This document shows positions 33,990 to 43,684 of a stretch of DNA of 64,000 nucleotides, piece after piece (position 1 is the stretch's first letter; the number at the start of each line of letters is the position of its first letter). A model generated the notes under the pieces. That model searched no databases and had not been told where the DNA came from. It saw only the letters and a program-made list of their open reading frames with translations. Source of the DNA: Flavobacteriales bacterium (GTDB lineage: Bacteria > Bacteroidota > Bacteroidia > Flavobacteriales_F > PHOS-HE28). The DNA lies in NCBI GenBank assembly GCA_019638115.1, contig JAHBUK010000001.1:248001-312000 (forward strand), written 5' to 3'. The translations under genes and the position numbers were made by a program.

Positions 33990-36413
33990 ATGCGACACTT
34001 GGAGCACGTTGTTCGCTCCGGAACATACCTGATGGCCTTTCTGTTCATGACGGCTGCGGCTTATGGCCAGGTGAACTGCCTGGAAAGCAAACAGGGTTTG
34101 CATGCCACACAGAAGAGCTCAGGTTCCCGAACTGCCCTATGGCCCCTTGAGATCCTGCACCAACACATTACGCTGAACCTTACCCTCGGCAATACCATCG
34201 CAGGATCCTGCAGGATCATTGCAGTACCCCGTGAAGAAGGGCTCAGTTCCTTCCCGCTCCATCTGCTGCAACTAACGGTGGATTCCGTGGTGGGAAGCGC
34301 TGGGCCTCTCGCTTTCACCCATGCCTCCGAGCTTTTGGAGATCGCCTTGGGCGGCACCTTCGGCACAGCCGATACGCTGGACCTCACGGTGTTCTACCGA
34401 GGTGTTCCGGCAGTGGACCCCAGCGGTTTCGGCGGCTTCTACAACACGGGCACCTACACCTACAACCTGGGCGTGGCTTTCCAGAGCATACCACACTCTT
34501 ACGGAAGGGCATGGTTCCCCTGCGTGGACAATTTCACCGAACGGAACAGCTACGAATTCACCGTAAAGACCGCCGGAGGTCGCAATGCCTGGTGCAATGG
34601 CGAACTGGTGCAGGAGACCCAACTCGGCGGCGACACTCTGGTCCGCCATTGGCGCATACTGGAAACGATGCCGGCCTACCTGGCTTCCGTGGCATCCAGC
34701 AACTATGCGGTTATGCGCGACACCTTCCCCAGCCTCAGCGGCCTGGACATCCCGGTGGCCTTGGTGGCGCGCCCTCCGGACACCACCAACATGAAGAACT
34801 CCTTCGTGAACCTGCAGGCCGCGTTCGATCATTTCGAGCAGCGTTTCGGCGCCTATAGCTGGAACAAGGTCGGCTACGTACTTACCCCGCAGGGCGCCAT
34901 GGAACACTCCACCAGCATCCACTATCCGCAGTTCATCGCCAACGGCTCTCTGACCTACGAGGATGTTATGGCGCATGAACTGGCGCACCAATGGTGGGGC
35001 AACCTCGTGACCTGCGAGCGTGCAGAGGAGATGTACATCAACGAAGGGTTCGCCGAATACCTCAGCTTCCTCTTCCTGGAGTACGTGTACGGCCCGGGGC
35101 GCTACCGGAACGTGGTACGCACCAACCACCGAAAGATGGTGCACCGTGCTCACTTGCTGGACCAAGGCTGGTGGGCCCTGGCCGATGTGCCACAGCAATG
35201 GACCTACGGCGAACACAGCTACAACAAGGGAGCGGACGTGCTCCACGCCATGCGCGCTTACATGGGCAACGAGGCCTTCAACAACGGCCTGCGCAGCTTC
35301 CTGGAGACCCACGCCTTCCAAGCAGTGAACAGCGAACAGCTGCGCGACCACCTGAGCTCAAGCACCGGCATCGATATGAGCGACTTCTTCGCCGACCGCA
35401 TCTTCCAGCCGGGCTGGGCGGCTTTTGAGGTGGACTCCTTCTCCGTGGCCAACAACACGCTCCTTGTGGATGTGCAACAGAAACTCCGCGGTGCGAGCAG
35501 CTTTTACAACAACGTTCCGCTCACCGTGGCCTTGGTGGCGGCCGACGGCACCACCTGGACCGCCCCGGAACGCGTTGTGGTGGGCGATGAGCTCTCCTCC
35601 TTCAGCATCGCCAACATCCCCTTCACACCGGTAGCCGTGGTGCTCGACCCGGATGAAGGCATGAGCCTCGCCATCACGCTGGACCGCGACACCATTACAC
35701 AAGCCACCATCCGCACCTATGCCAACGCCGACCTGCGCTTGAACTACAGCGTGGTTCCGCAGCCCTTCAACCTCTTGCTACAGGAATACTGGGTGGCTGC
35801 GGATGAGGATGCCGACGACGCCTTCGCTTACCGCATCTCACCGGACCGCTGGTGGCGGGTGGTGGGGCACATCCCGGAAGGCACCGAGATCGTTGGGCGC
35901 ATCACCTATGATGGAAGGCCGACCACCACCGGATCACTGGACATCGGCCTGATGCAGGACCACGGCGACCTACCGTTCCGGGAAGACAGCCTCGTGGTGC
36001 TCTACCGACCCGATCAACGCAGCCCTTGGAGCCTCCACCCGGACTTCACCGTTTCACCCTTGAACAACGTGACGGACAAGTCCGGTCGGGTGGACTTCAA
36101 TGGGGTGTGGGCCGGTGAGTATGTGCTGGCCTGGCGGAAAAGCGCGGTGGGCATTGCCGAAGGAACAGGCGCCGGTGATGCTTGGACCCTGTACCCCAAT
36201 CCTGCCAAGGACCACGTTCTGGTGAACGGCCCCGTTGGCAGCGCAACGCTCGAACTGATCGACAGCCAAGGCCGTGTGGTACGACGCGAGCGTTGGCAAC
36301 GCACGCAGCAGCAGTTCAACCTGGCCGGGCTCGGTGCAGGCCATTACACCATGCGATCCATTGATGAGCAAGGTCGCACCTTGCACATAGGCCCGCTGGT
36401 GATCGAACGTTGA
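33990..36413 (+). CDS. M1-family aminopeptidase exported by T9SS (type A sorting domain)
   Basis: This is an exported zinc peptidase. It has a signal peptide (cleavage near AYGQ), the exopeptidase motif GAMEHS and the zinc site H329-E-L-A-H333 with E352. The M1 core runs to about residue 470 and a beta-rich middle part to about 715. The C-terminal T9SS type A sorting domain starts at LYPNPAKDHVLV and closes with GLGAGHYTMR and GPLVIER. Total length is 807 residues. Secretion across the outer membrane, with possible surface attachment, follows from the sorting domain. The start at 33990 is set by the nearby promoter box. Its stop is 7 bases from the convergent eno stop, without a terminator. 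Confidence 0.92.
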   Translation: MRHLEHVVRSGTYLMAFLFMTAAAYGQVNCLESKQGLHATQKSSGSRTALWPLEILHQHITLNLTLGNTIAGSCRIIAVPREEGLSSFPLHLLQLTVDSVVGSAGPLAFTHASELLEIALGGTFGTADTLDLTVFYRGVPAVDPSGFGGFYNTGTYTYNLGVAFQSIPHSYGRAWFPCVDNFTERNSYEFTVKTAGGRNAWCNGELVQETQLGGDTLVRHWRILETMPAYLASVASSNYAVMRDTFPSLSGLDIPVALVARPPDTTNMKNSFVNLQAAFDHFEQRFGAYSWNKVGYVLTPQGAMEHSTSIHYPQFIANGSLTYEDVMAHELAHQWWGNLVTCERAEEMYINEGFAEYLSFLFLEYVYGPGRYRNVVRTNHRKMVHRAHLLDQGWWALADVPQQWTYGEHSYNKGADVLHAMRAYMGNEAFNNGLRSFLETHAFQAVNSEQLRDHLSSSTGIDMSDFFADRIFQPGWAAFEVDSFSVANNTLLVDVQQKLRGASSFYNNVPLTVALVAADGTTWTAPERVVVGDELSSFSIANIPFTPVAVVLDPDEGMSLAITLDRDTITQATIRTYANADLRLNYSVVPQPFNLLLQEYWVAADEDADDAFAYRISPDRWWRVVGHIPEGTEIVGRITYDGRPTTTGSLDIGLMQDHGDLPFREDSLVVLYRPDQRSPWSLHPDFTVSPLNNVTDKSGRVDFNGVWAGEYVLAWRKSAVGIAEGTGAGDAWTLYPNPAKDHVLVNGPVGSATLELIDSQGRVVRRERWQRTQQQFNLAGLGAGHYTMRSIDEQGRTLHIGPLVIER

Positions 36414-36420
36414 TCTCAGC

Positions 36421-37758
<1,338 letters not shown>

Positions 37759-38895
37759 TCAGGCGTTCTGCTGAAGGGCACCTTCTACGCCGACATGCAC
37801 TTTCATGTTCCCCACAAAACGATCGAAGAGGTAGCGGCTATCCAGTGGACCCGGTCCGGCCTCGGGGTGGTACTGCACACTGAACACCGGACGGTCCTTC
37901 AAGCGGATGCCCGCCACACTGCCATCATTGAGATGTACATGCGTGATCTCCACGGCGCTGTTCGCTTCCGCATCGGCACGCTTCACTACGAAACCGTGGT
38001 TCTGCGAGGTGATCTCGTCGCGGCCGGTCGTCAGGTCCTTCACCGGGTGGTTGATGCCGCGGTGACCGTGGTGCATCTTTTCGGTGGCCATGCCCATGCT
38101 CTCGGCAAGCAACTGGTGGCCCAGGCAGATGCCGAAGACCGGAAGACCGGAAGCCACAACGGCATTCACCAGTTCCACGCTGGCGGGCATGGCTCCGGGA
38201 TCGCCGGGGCCATTGCTCAACAGGAACCCGTTCGGCTTCCAGGCCAGCATCTCCTCTACTGAACTGTTCATGGGGAACACGCGCACGAGGCAGTCGCGTT
38301 CAACCAGGCAGCGTTCTATGTTGCGCTTCACACCGAAGTCCACCAAAGCCACCCGGAACGCGGCGTTAGGCGCGCCCACTTCATAGGCCTGCTGCGTGCT
38401 TACGGTGCTGCTCAGCTCCAAGCCTTCCATGCTCGGTGCTTCGGCCAGCTTGGCGCGCAACACGTCCAGGTCCATCTCAGTGCTGCTGATGAGCGCGTTC
38501 TGGGCGCCGTTGTCGCGGATGTGGCGCACCAGCTTCCGCGTATCGATGTCGCTGATGCCCACGATGCCGTGCGCCTTCAGGTGATCGTCCAGCGAGGCGC
38601 TTCCGCCGGGGCGGCTCCACACGTGGCTGAATTTCTTCACTACCAACCCAGCGATGGTGAGCTTGCCGCTCTCCTCCTCCCCTTCCTTCACCCCATAGTT
38701 GCCGATGTGCGGCGTGGCCAGGGTCATGATCTGGCCGGTGTAGCTGGGATCGCTGAAGATCTCCTGGTAGCCGGTCATGCCGGTATTGAAGCAGATCTCC
38801 CCGACCGTGGTCCCTGAGGCACCCATTGCGCGGCCCCTGAAAAGCGTTCCATCGGCGAGCAACAGGACGGCTTCGGGGCGCTGGCTTACGAGCAT
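37759..38895 (-). CDS. carA: Carbamoyl-phosphate synthase small subunit
   Basis: CarA is the glutamine amidotransferase subunit feeding ammonia to CarB for pyrimidine and arginine synthesis. The 378-residue protein has the N-terminal swivel domain (AVLLLADGTLFRG) and a class I glutaminase domain with the nucleophile in FGICLGHQLLAES and the His-Glu pair in VQYHPEAGPGPLDS. The start at MLVSQRPEAVLL is used because a TATCTTTG promoter box lies just upstream and the region before it is not family-like; the frame is open to 38997. carB is not in the window. A short tail (GVEGALQQNA) extends past the usual end. Confidence 0.96.
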   Translation of the reverse strand: MLVSQRPEAVLLLADGTLFRGRAMGASGTTVGEICFNTGMTGYQEIFSDPSYTGQIMTLATPHIGNYGVKEGEEESGKLTIAGLVVKKFSHVWSRPGGSASLDDHLKAHGIVGISDIDTRKLVRHIRDNGAQNALISSTEMDLDVLRAKLAEAPSMEGLELSSTVSTQQAYEVGAPNAAFRVALVDFGVKRNIERCLVERDCLVRVFPMNSSVEEMLAWKPNGFLLSNGPGDPGAMPASVELVNAVVASGLPVFGICLGHQLLAESMGMATEKMHHGHRGINHPVKDLTTGRDEITSQNHGFVVKRADAEANSAVEITHVHLNDGSVAGIRLKDRPVFSVQYHPEAGPGPLDSRYLFDRFVGNMKVHVGVEGALQQNA

Positions 38896-38920
38896 GCTTT
38901 TGGTGGCTTTGTTCGGGTCG

Positions 38921-38928
38921 CAAAGATA
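38921..38928 (-). promoter_or_regulatory. -7 box of carA
   Basis: The minus strand reads TATCTTTG, a perfect TAnnTTTG match, 25 bases before the carA ATG at 38895. Confidence 0.6.
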
Positions 38929-38984
38929 CCCGCACACCCGGAAGCAGTAGCCCCGGATCATCCACAGCTGTTGATAACCGCCGC

Positions 38985-38992
38985 TACATTTG
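38985..38992 (+). promoter_or_regulatory. -7 box of the polytopic membrane protein gene, probably leaderless
   Basis: TACATTTG ends five bases before the ATG at 38998. The expected transcript start, about seven bases past the box, falls on the start codon itself, so translation is probably leaderless. Confidence 0.6.
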
Positions 38993-38997
38993 ACCAC

Positions 38998-40119
38998 ATG
39001 CCCGCGCTTCTCCTCCGCATTCTGGGATCACCGCATTCGCGCTGGGCCATCGTTGGCATGCACCTGCTGCTGCTCGCAGCGCTGTACATGCAGCACGGCA
39101 TCGCGGACGACAAGGAGGCCTTGAAGTACATCGGTTGCGCATCCGCAGTGCTGCAAGGTGACTTCTCGGACCTGTTCGGCAACTACCTGAAGTACGGCGC
39201 CTACGTCCTGTTCCTGTTGCCCTTTGTTGCGCTTGGCATACCCGCCCTGGCAGTGGTGCCACAGATCATCCTCGGCATACTGGCGGCAATGGCCTTGGGG
39301 CGTTTCGTTGCGCGCATCACCAATGCCTCCGGCAGGCAGGCCGGCAAGGAAGTGGCCGGCAACCTGGCCATGGCCCTGCTGCTGTTCTGCTACCCCGTGC
39401 AGCAATGGTCGCTCGCCCTGTACACCGAAGCATTCTTCACCAGCGTGTCCATCCTCTTCGTGGAGCGCATCACCCGCCACCAACACCCCGACGCCTGGAC
39501 CATCTTCCTTGCCCTGCTTACCGTGTTCGCGCGGCCGGTGGGCATGCTCTTCGTGGGCCCGGCCTTGCTTTGGAAGGCGGCCCAGCATCCAGCTTTCGCG
39601 CCAACAAAAGCCTGGCTTCCGGCAGGCTACGCAGCCGTGCTGCTGCTGGCCATCAGCCTGCCCGGTATCCGAGCCCCGCAGTTGGAGCCCATCGTGGAAG
39701 CGCACATCATCGCCGGTTTCCCGCGTGATGCCGGAGCTATGGCTCAGTTCCACGGAAGCAGCATCCTCGAAGCCCAGCGCTTCCTGCTGGAGCGCCATGG
39801 CGCGGTTGAATGGGCTCTGCTCTTCCTGCGCCGGGCCGCCTCACTACCCAACCTTACACGCCCCTACTACTCCACCGCGCATAACCTATTGAATGGCGTG
39901 TGGATGCTGCTGTACCCGCTGGCGCTCTGGGGGCTGTGGCGCTGGCGCGGAGAGCCCACCGTGCGGCTGGTGGTGGCCATGCTCGTGCTGCAGGTGCTGC
40001 TCGTGGGTCTTACGCACGATGAATGGAGCGGCCGGTTCATGGTGCCGCTGCTGCCGTGGGTGGTGGGCTTGGCAGCGCTGCTTTCCGCCAACAGGACAGG
40101 TAAAAACGCGCTGGCTTAG
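38998..40119 (+). CDS. Polytopic membrane protein, GT-C glycosyltransferase-like
   Basis: The 373-residue protein has about nine to ten hydrophobic helices separated by short loops, for example in LLLLAALYMQ, YVLFLLPFVALGIPALAVV and MLLYPLALWGLW. The arrangement resembles small GT-C/PMT-type proteins, but the first loop has DDKEALKYIG and lacks a clear family catalytic DE motif, so I do not assign an enzyme. The start at 38998 follows directly from the promoter box; a TTG at 38971 is a poor alternative. The gene is divergent from carA. No partner gene in the surface glycan class lies beside it. Confidence 0.7.
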   Translation: MPALLLRILGSPHSRWAIVGMHLLLLAALYMQHGIADDKEALKYIGCASAVLQGDFSDLFGNYLKYGAYVLFLLPFVALGIPALAVVPQIILGILAAMALGRFVARITNASGRQAGKEVAGNLAMALLLFCYPVQQWSLALYTEAFFTSVSILFVERITRHQHPDAWTIFLALLTVFARPVGMLFVGPALLWKAAQHPAFAPTKAWLPAGYAAVLLLAISLPGIRAPQLEPIVEAHIIAGFPRDAGAMAQFHGSSILEAQRFLLERHGAVEWALLFLRRAASLPNLTRPYYSTAHNLLNGVWMLLYPLALWGLWRWRGEPTVRLVVAMLVLQVLLVGLTHDEWSGRFMVPLLPWVVGLAALLSANRTGKNALA

Positions 40120-40524
40120 CACACGTTCTGGATCACGATCTCAGGCCACCACGGTATTTCGATAGGACAACTAGTCCTGACCCATTCCGACCCGCTCAAT
40201 CCACACGCTCATCATCACAACAGAGCGTGAACGCGTGCTCCTTCGTCCTTCAGAAATGGCAGGCATCTGCCACACTTCATGGTACACCGCAGCAGTGACC
40301 AAGGACCGACCGCACACCTAAATACGCTGTGCTCGGCCGATCATCATGCCCAATGCAGGAAACGACCGTGATCCGGTAACCCGAGAATTTCTGCGCCACG
40401 GACAAAAAGGGTGATCGGTGCTGAGGCAGTGAGTTCGGCCAGCGCATTCTCGAAGGGTAAGTCCGCCATGGAACGCTGATTGCCACTTCCGGGGGAAGAC
40501 AGAACCCAAGCCCCCTACACACCC
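40120..40524. other. 405-bp gap before mscS, mostly empty
   Basis: No gene is supported here. It holds one copy of a short palindromic repeat (40217-40245), related to a second copy at 45350. No promoter box of the TAnnTTTG type was found ahead of mscS. Confidence 0.5.
40217..40245. repeat. Copy A of the acaacagagcgtg palindromic repeat
   Basis: It starts with acaacagagcgtg, followed by a partly complementary gcgtgctcc end. It shares the first 13 bases and the overall fold with copy B at 45350, which lies in the rpsK-rpsD spacer. Confidence 0.55.
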
Positions 40525-41349
40525 ATGAACGACCTGAAGATCGAGGAATACGCGCAACGTTTGATCACCCAATTCGTGGACCATCTTCCCCAGTTGGTCC
40601 TGGCCGTCCTGCTATTGTTTGGTGGGCTTTGGCTGATCCGCATGCTGATGAAGGGAATGGGCAAAGCCATGCAGGCCCGCAATGTGGACCCATCGCTCAC
40701 CCCCTTCCTCAAAAGCATGCTCGGCGCCTTGCTGAAAGTGATCCTCATCATCAGCGTCATTCAGATGATCGGCATCCAGACCACCTCCTTCATTGCAGTG
40801 CTCGGCGCAGCAGGTCTGGCCATTGGCATGGCGCTCAGCGGCACCCTGCAGAACTTCGCCGGCGGGGTGATGCTACTGATCGTGAAACCCTTCAAGGTGG
40901 GCGACTTCATTGAAGCGCAAGGCCACAGCGGCACCGTACACCAGATCCGCATTTTCAACACCATACTGCGCACTCCGGACAATAAGACCGTAGTGCTGCC
41001 CAACGCCCCGGTAAGCACTGGCGCGCTGGTGAACTACACCACGGAAGCACAACGCCGCGTGGACCTGGAATTCGGTATCGGCTATGGCGACGACATCGAT
41101 CTGGCTCGCGCTACCATCCAGCAAGTACTCGATACCGAAGAGCGCATCCTGAACGACAAGCCCACTCAGATCGTGGTCGCTGAACTGGCGGACAGCTCCG
41201 TGAACTTCAAGGTGCGAGTGTGGGTGGAGAACTCGAACTACTGGCCCGTGTTCTTTGCGCTCCAAGAGGCCGTGAAAAAGGCCTTCGATGAACGCGGCGT
41301 TTCCATTCCCTTCCCGCAGATGGATGTGCATGTGCAGGGTGCGAACTAG
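40525..41349 (+). CDS. mscS: MscS-family mechanosensitive channel
   Basis: Small-conductance mechanosensitive channel that relieves turgor on osmotic downshock, in the inner membrane. The 274-residue length is that of the minimal MscS. After a leader helix there are three hydrophobic segments. The pore helix TM3 is GLAIGMALSGTLQNFAGGVMLL, with the family Gly/Ala packing pattern, and is followed by the beta domain start KVGDFIEAQGHSGTV and the late TPDNKTVVLPNAPV. The start at 40525 matches the family N-terminus. It is monocistronic, with a hairpin repeat after the stop. Confidence 0.93.
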   Translation: MNDLKIEEYAQRLITQFVDHLPQLVLAVLLLFGGLWLIRMLMKGMGKAMQARNVDPSLTPFLKSMLGALLKVILIISVIQMIGIQTTSFIAVLGAAGLAIGMALSGTLQNFAGGVMLLIVKPFKVGDFIEAQGHSGTVHQIRIFNTILRTPDNKTVVLPNAPVSTGALVNYTTEAQRRVDLEFGIGYGDDIDLARATIQQVLDTEERILNDKPTQIVVAELADSSVNFKVRVWVENSNYWPVFFALQEAVKKAFDERGVSIPFPQMDVHVQGAN

Positions 41350-41435
41350 TTCCAATTCGCCTTTAGTGGTGCTCGTGCATTTTGTTCCTCTCCCCACAGC
41401 GAAAAACGGAAAGCGGTCGGCGCATTTATACCTCC

Positions 41436-41461
41436 GCAGGGTCTCGCATAGCGGACCCTGC
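41436..41461. repeat. 8-bp perfect hairpin after mscS
   Basis: The arms gcagggtc and gaccctgc pair perfectly around a 10-base loop in the gap between mscS and the SpvB-type remnant. No T-run follows. It may be another dispersed palindrome or a weak terminator. Confidence 0.5.
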
Positions 41462-41498
41462 ACCCTGGAAATCCCGTCCTCCTCCCCGCAACCACCCC

Positions 41499-41774
41499 AT
41501 GTCCACCTCCGAAAAATCCGCCCTCGGCTCCTCGGTCATCTCCCTCCCCCACGGGGGGGGAGTTGCGGTGGCTGGCAAGGGTGAGAGCTTTTCGTCGGAC
41601 CTGTTCATGGGCAAAGGCAACTTCATCGTGCCCATTGCGGTGCCGCCGGGGCACAACGGCCTGTGACCGAGCCTAACGCTTGTCTACAGCACCGGCAGCG
41701 GCAACGGGCCTTTCGGGCTGGGCTGGAACATGAGCCTGCCAGGCGTGGCGTGCAAGACCCCTCCCCTCACCTGA
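41499..41774 (+). pseudogene. Truncated SpvB/TcaC-type N-terminal fragment with in-frame stop
   Basis: The plus strand reads the start of an SpvB N-terminal (Tc toxin B-component-like) domain: SLPHGGGVAVAGKGESFSSD, then GNFIVPIAVPPGHNGL, a TGA (41664-41666), and in the same frame TLVYSTGSGNGPFGLGWNM and SLPGVACKT before a second TGA at 41772. The pattern LPxGGG...G(T/K)GxxxVPI...PGxxG...SYxSGxGNGPFGLGWxxSLP is diagnostic of the family. Normal members run to many hundreds or thousands of residues, so only the first 90 or so codons survive, and they carry an internal stop. The fragment ends inside the 3' end of the Fic gene. It is most likely a decayed remnant of an Rhs/Tc-like secreted protein. 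Confidence 0.85.
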
Positions 41775-42822
41775 AGTAATTCTCCACCGCTGATCGGACC
41801 TGTTGCATGAACAAGTCCTTGAACGCGCTCACGTTGTTCTGCTCGTAGAACAGCAGCATGGCCTCCTTGTAATGGATCGGGTCCACGCTGCGGTAGGACA
41901 AGGGACAGGCCTTGTGGTGGAGCAGCAGCGCATTACCGATCATGCGCGCGGTGCGCTTGTTGCCATCCTCAAAGGGCTGGATGTACGAGATGAGCAGGAT
42001 GGCAAGCAGTGCTTTTTCGTAGCCGTCCTCCCGGGCGTTTACCAGGTCGCACAGCGTCTCCAACTGCACACGTATCTGGTGGTCATTGTCGAGCGGGCGG
42101 TAGGCCGTGCCGGTGATGCCCACACCGCGTGTGCGGATGTTAAGGCCAACCTCCAGCCCCTTCATGAGCACGGCGTGTATCGACTCGAGGTACCCCAACG
42201 AAAGCCCCTTATCCGGGAGGCCTTGCTCCACGATCAGCTCGAACACCCGCTTGTGGTTCAGCAGCATGATGGCCTCCGCCTTGGTCCTGCCACGGGCTTC
42301 CTCCTGCTCGCTCAATAGCCGCTCAGTCTCCAACAGGGTATAGGTGTTCCCTTCGATCTGCGCCGATTTCCAGCTCAGCTCGATGGTCAGCCGTTGTAGT
42401 TCCTTGCGGAACAGCGCCGCTGGCAGGTGTTGCAGGTTGGCTTGGTGTTCCTGCTGCGCCTGTTCCAAGGTCCGCCGCTCCTCCGGGCTGAACAAGGAAT
42501 GGGCGCCCAGCAGTTCCATGACCTCGAAGTTGTAGGACCGCCCGCCGTCCCGAACGTCAGGGTCACGCTCGAAATACCTCCGCAGATCGACGGGGCCGAA
42601 GAGCGTGTAGCGCTCATCGACCACGTACTTGGTGGCCTTACCGACCCCGATGCGCCGCAACCAACCCGTGTTGCTGAGCTTCACCAGGTCCCTGTTCAGC
42701 GTTGGCCTGCTGACCGTGTCGCCAAGCGCAGCGTGTATTTCAGCGATGGACGCCGGTTGGGCGCTGCGCAGGATGTCCATGACGCGTAGCTCGCGGTCGG
42801 AGAGCATTTCGTTGCCTATCAT
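41767..42822 (-). CDS. Winged-helix Fic-domain protein with Gln in place of the catalytic His
   Basis: The 351-residue protein has a winged helix-turn-helix at about 5-70 (LRVMDILRSAQPASIAEI) and a Fic domain at about 150-320. The inhibitory-helix motif is intact: S153-A-Q-I-E-G158-N159. The Fic loop reads IQPFEDGNKRTARM where HPFxDGN(G/K)R is expected; the catalytic His is Gln282. In Fic enzymes that His is needed for AMP or phosphate transfer, so activity is probably lost or changed. The rest of the loop is intact, including the anion-binding DGNKR. The start at 42822 is an ATG; a TTG at 42834 is possible. The 3' end overlaps the SpvB-type remnant. Confidence 0.87.
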   Translation of the reverse strand: MIGNEMLSDRELRVMDILRSAQPASIAEIHAALGDTVSRPTLNRDLVKLSNTGWLRRIGVGKATKYVVDERYTLFGPVDLRRYFERDPDVRDGGRSYNFEVMELLGAHSLFSPEERRTLEQAQQEHQANLQHLPAALFRKELQRLTIELSWKSAQIEGNTYTLLETERLLSEQEEARGRTKAEAIMLLNHKRVFELIVEQGLPDKGLSLGYLESIHAVLMKGLEVGLNIRTRGVGITGTAYRPLDNDHQIRVQLETLCDLVNAREDGYEKALLAILLISYIQPFEDGNKRTARMIGNALLLHHKACPLSYRSVDPIHYKEAMLLFYEQNNVSAFKDLFMQQVRSAVENYFR

Positions 42823-43043
42823 GTAACAGCTCAATGCGAATCACGAAGATAGGTATTGGAGGTGGCGTTGATAGGGTTTTGGAGTTAAGGGCTATCGAAG
42901 CGGCGACACTGAACGCAGCGCGCTCACGCGCAGTTCTTGTTTGCCCATCCTTCATGGGGCTTCCTCATCAACGCTGGCAGCGCCCGTTCCCAAGTGGCTC
43001 GAACCGTAAAAGGGTAGCACACCGCCCAAGCGTCCCTAAACGC

Positions 43044-43069
43044 AAAAGGGGCGCCTCCCGGCGCCCCTT
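43044..43069 (-). terminator. Terminator of the ribosomal-protein operon
   Basis: A perfect 10-bp stem (aaggggcgcc with ggcgcccctt, tccc loop) follows the rplQ stop on the minus strand and is followed by TTTT. It closes the long ribosomal cluster. Confidence 0.85.
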
Positions 43070-43091
43070 CATGCATTGCTCGTAAGCAGAC

Positions 43092-43592
43092 TTACTCGGC
43101 CTTGGCCTCCTCGCCGCCTTCGGCTGCGGGTGCTTCGGGAGCCTTGCCTTCGGCCTTGGCAGCACCGCTTCCGCGGCGGCTGCGACGGGTCTTCTTCACC
43201 TCGGTGCCAGCGGCTTTCTCCTTGGTGTAGGTGGTGTTGAAGTCCACCAGCTCGATCATGGCCATCTCGGCGGCATCGCCCAGGCGGTTGCCCAGCTTGA
43301 TGATGCGCGTGTATCCTCCTGGACGCTCGCCCACTTTGGGCGCCACATCGCGGAACAGGGCGGCGGTGGCCTCCTTGTTCTGCAGCTCGCTGAACACCAC
43401 ACGGCGGCTGTGGGTGCTGTCCTCCTTGCTCTTGGTGATCAAGGGCTCCACATAGCGGCGCAGCGCGCGAGCCTTGGCCAGCGTGGTCTCGATGCGCTTG
43501 TGCTCGATCAGCGAGATCGCCATGTTGCTCAGCAGCGCACCGCGGTGGGCTTTCTTGCGGCCGAGGGCGTTGTTCTTATTTCCGTGTCTCAT
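43092..43592 (-). CDS. rplQ: Large ribosomal subunit protein L17
   Basis: L17 sits near the exit tunnel of the 50S subunit. The 166-residue protein has the core motif [20 protein letters not shown] and [22 protein letters not shown]. After about residue 120 it carries a Lys/Ala/Glu-rich extension ending in EEAKAE, longer than the E. coli protein and typical of Bacteroidota. It is last in the cluster, separated from rpoA by an octamer palindrome. Confidence 0.97.
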   Translation of the reverse strand: MRHGNKNNALGRKKAHRGALLSNMAISLIEHKRIETTLAKARALRRYVEPLITKSKEDSTHSRRVVFSELQNKEATAALFRDVAPKVGERPGGYTRIIKLGNRLGDAAEMAMIELVDFNTTYTKEKAAGTEVKKTRRSRRGSGAAKAEGKAPEAPAAEGGEEAKAE

Positions 43593-43602
43593 TGTCGTAT
43601 GC

Positions 43603-43680
43603 GGTTGACAGTTGAGCGGTTGAATAGTTGAGGGGTTGGGTGGTTGGGCATTCCAACCTCCAACTTCTCAACTCCTCAAC
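43603..43680. repeat. Octamer-phased palindrome between rpoA and rplQ
   Basis: The left arm repeats GTTGA at 8-base spacing (GTTGAGCG, GTTGAATA, GTTGAGGG and so on). The right arm repeats the complement, TCAAC or CCAAC, at spacing 7-8. The two arms can pair over about 30 bases with mismatches. The words differ from those of the other tracts, but the design is the same. Confidence 0.8.
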
Positions 43681-43684
43681 ATCA

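Noticed and set aside
41382..41498. Longer N-terminus for the SpvB-type fragment
   Set aside because: The added residues are not family-like and cross a hairpin; the ATG at 41499 begins just before the conserved part.
41540..41562. G-run in the SpvB-type fragment as a phase-variation tract
   Set aside because: The frame is intact across the run, and the gene is dead for other reasons (stop and truncation).
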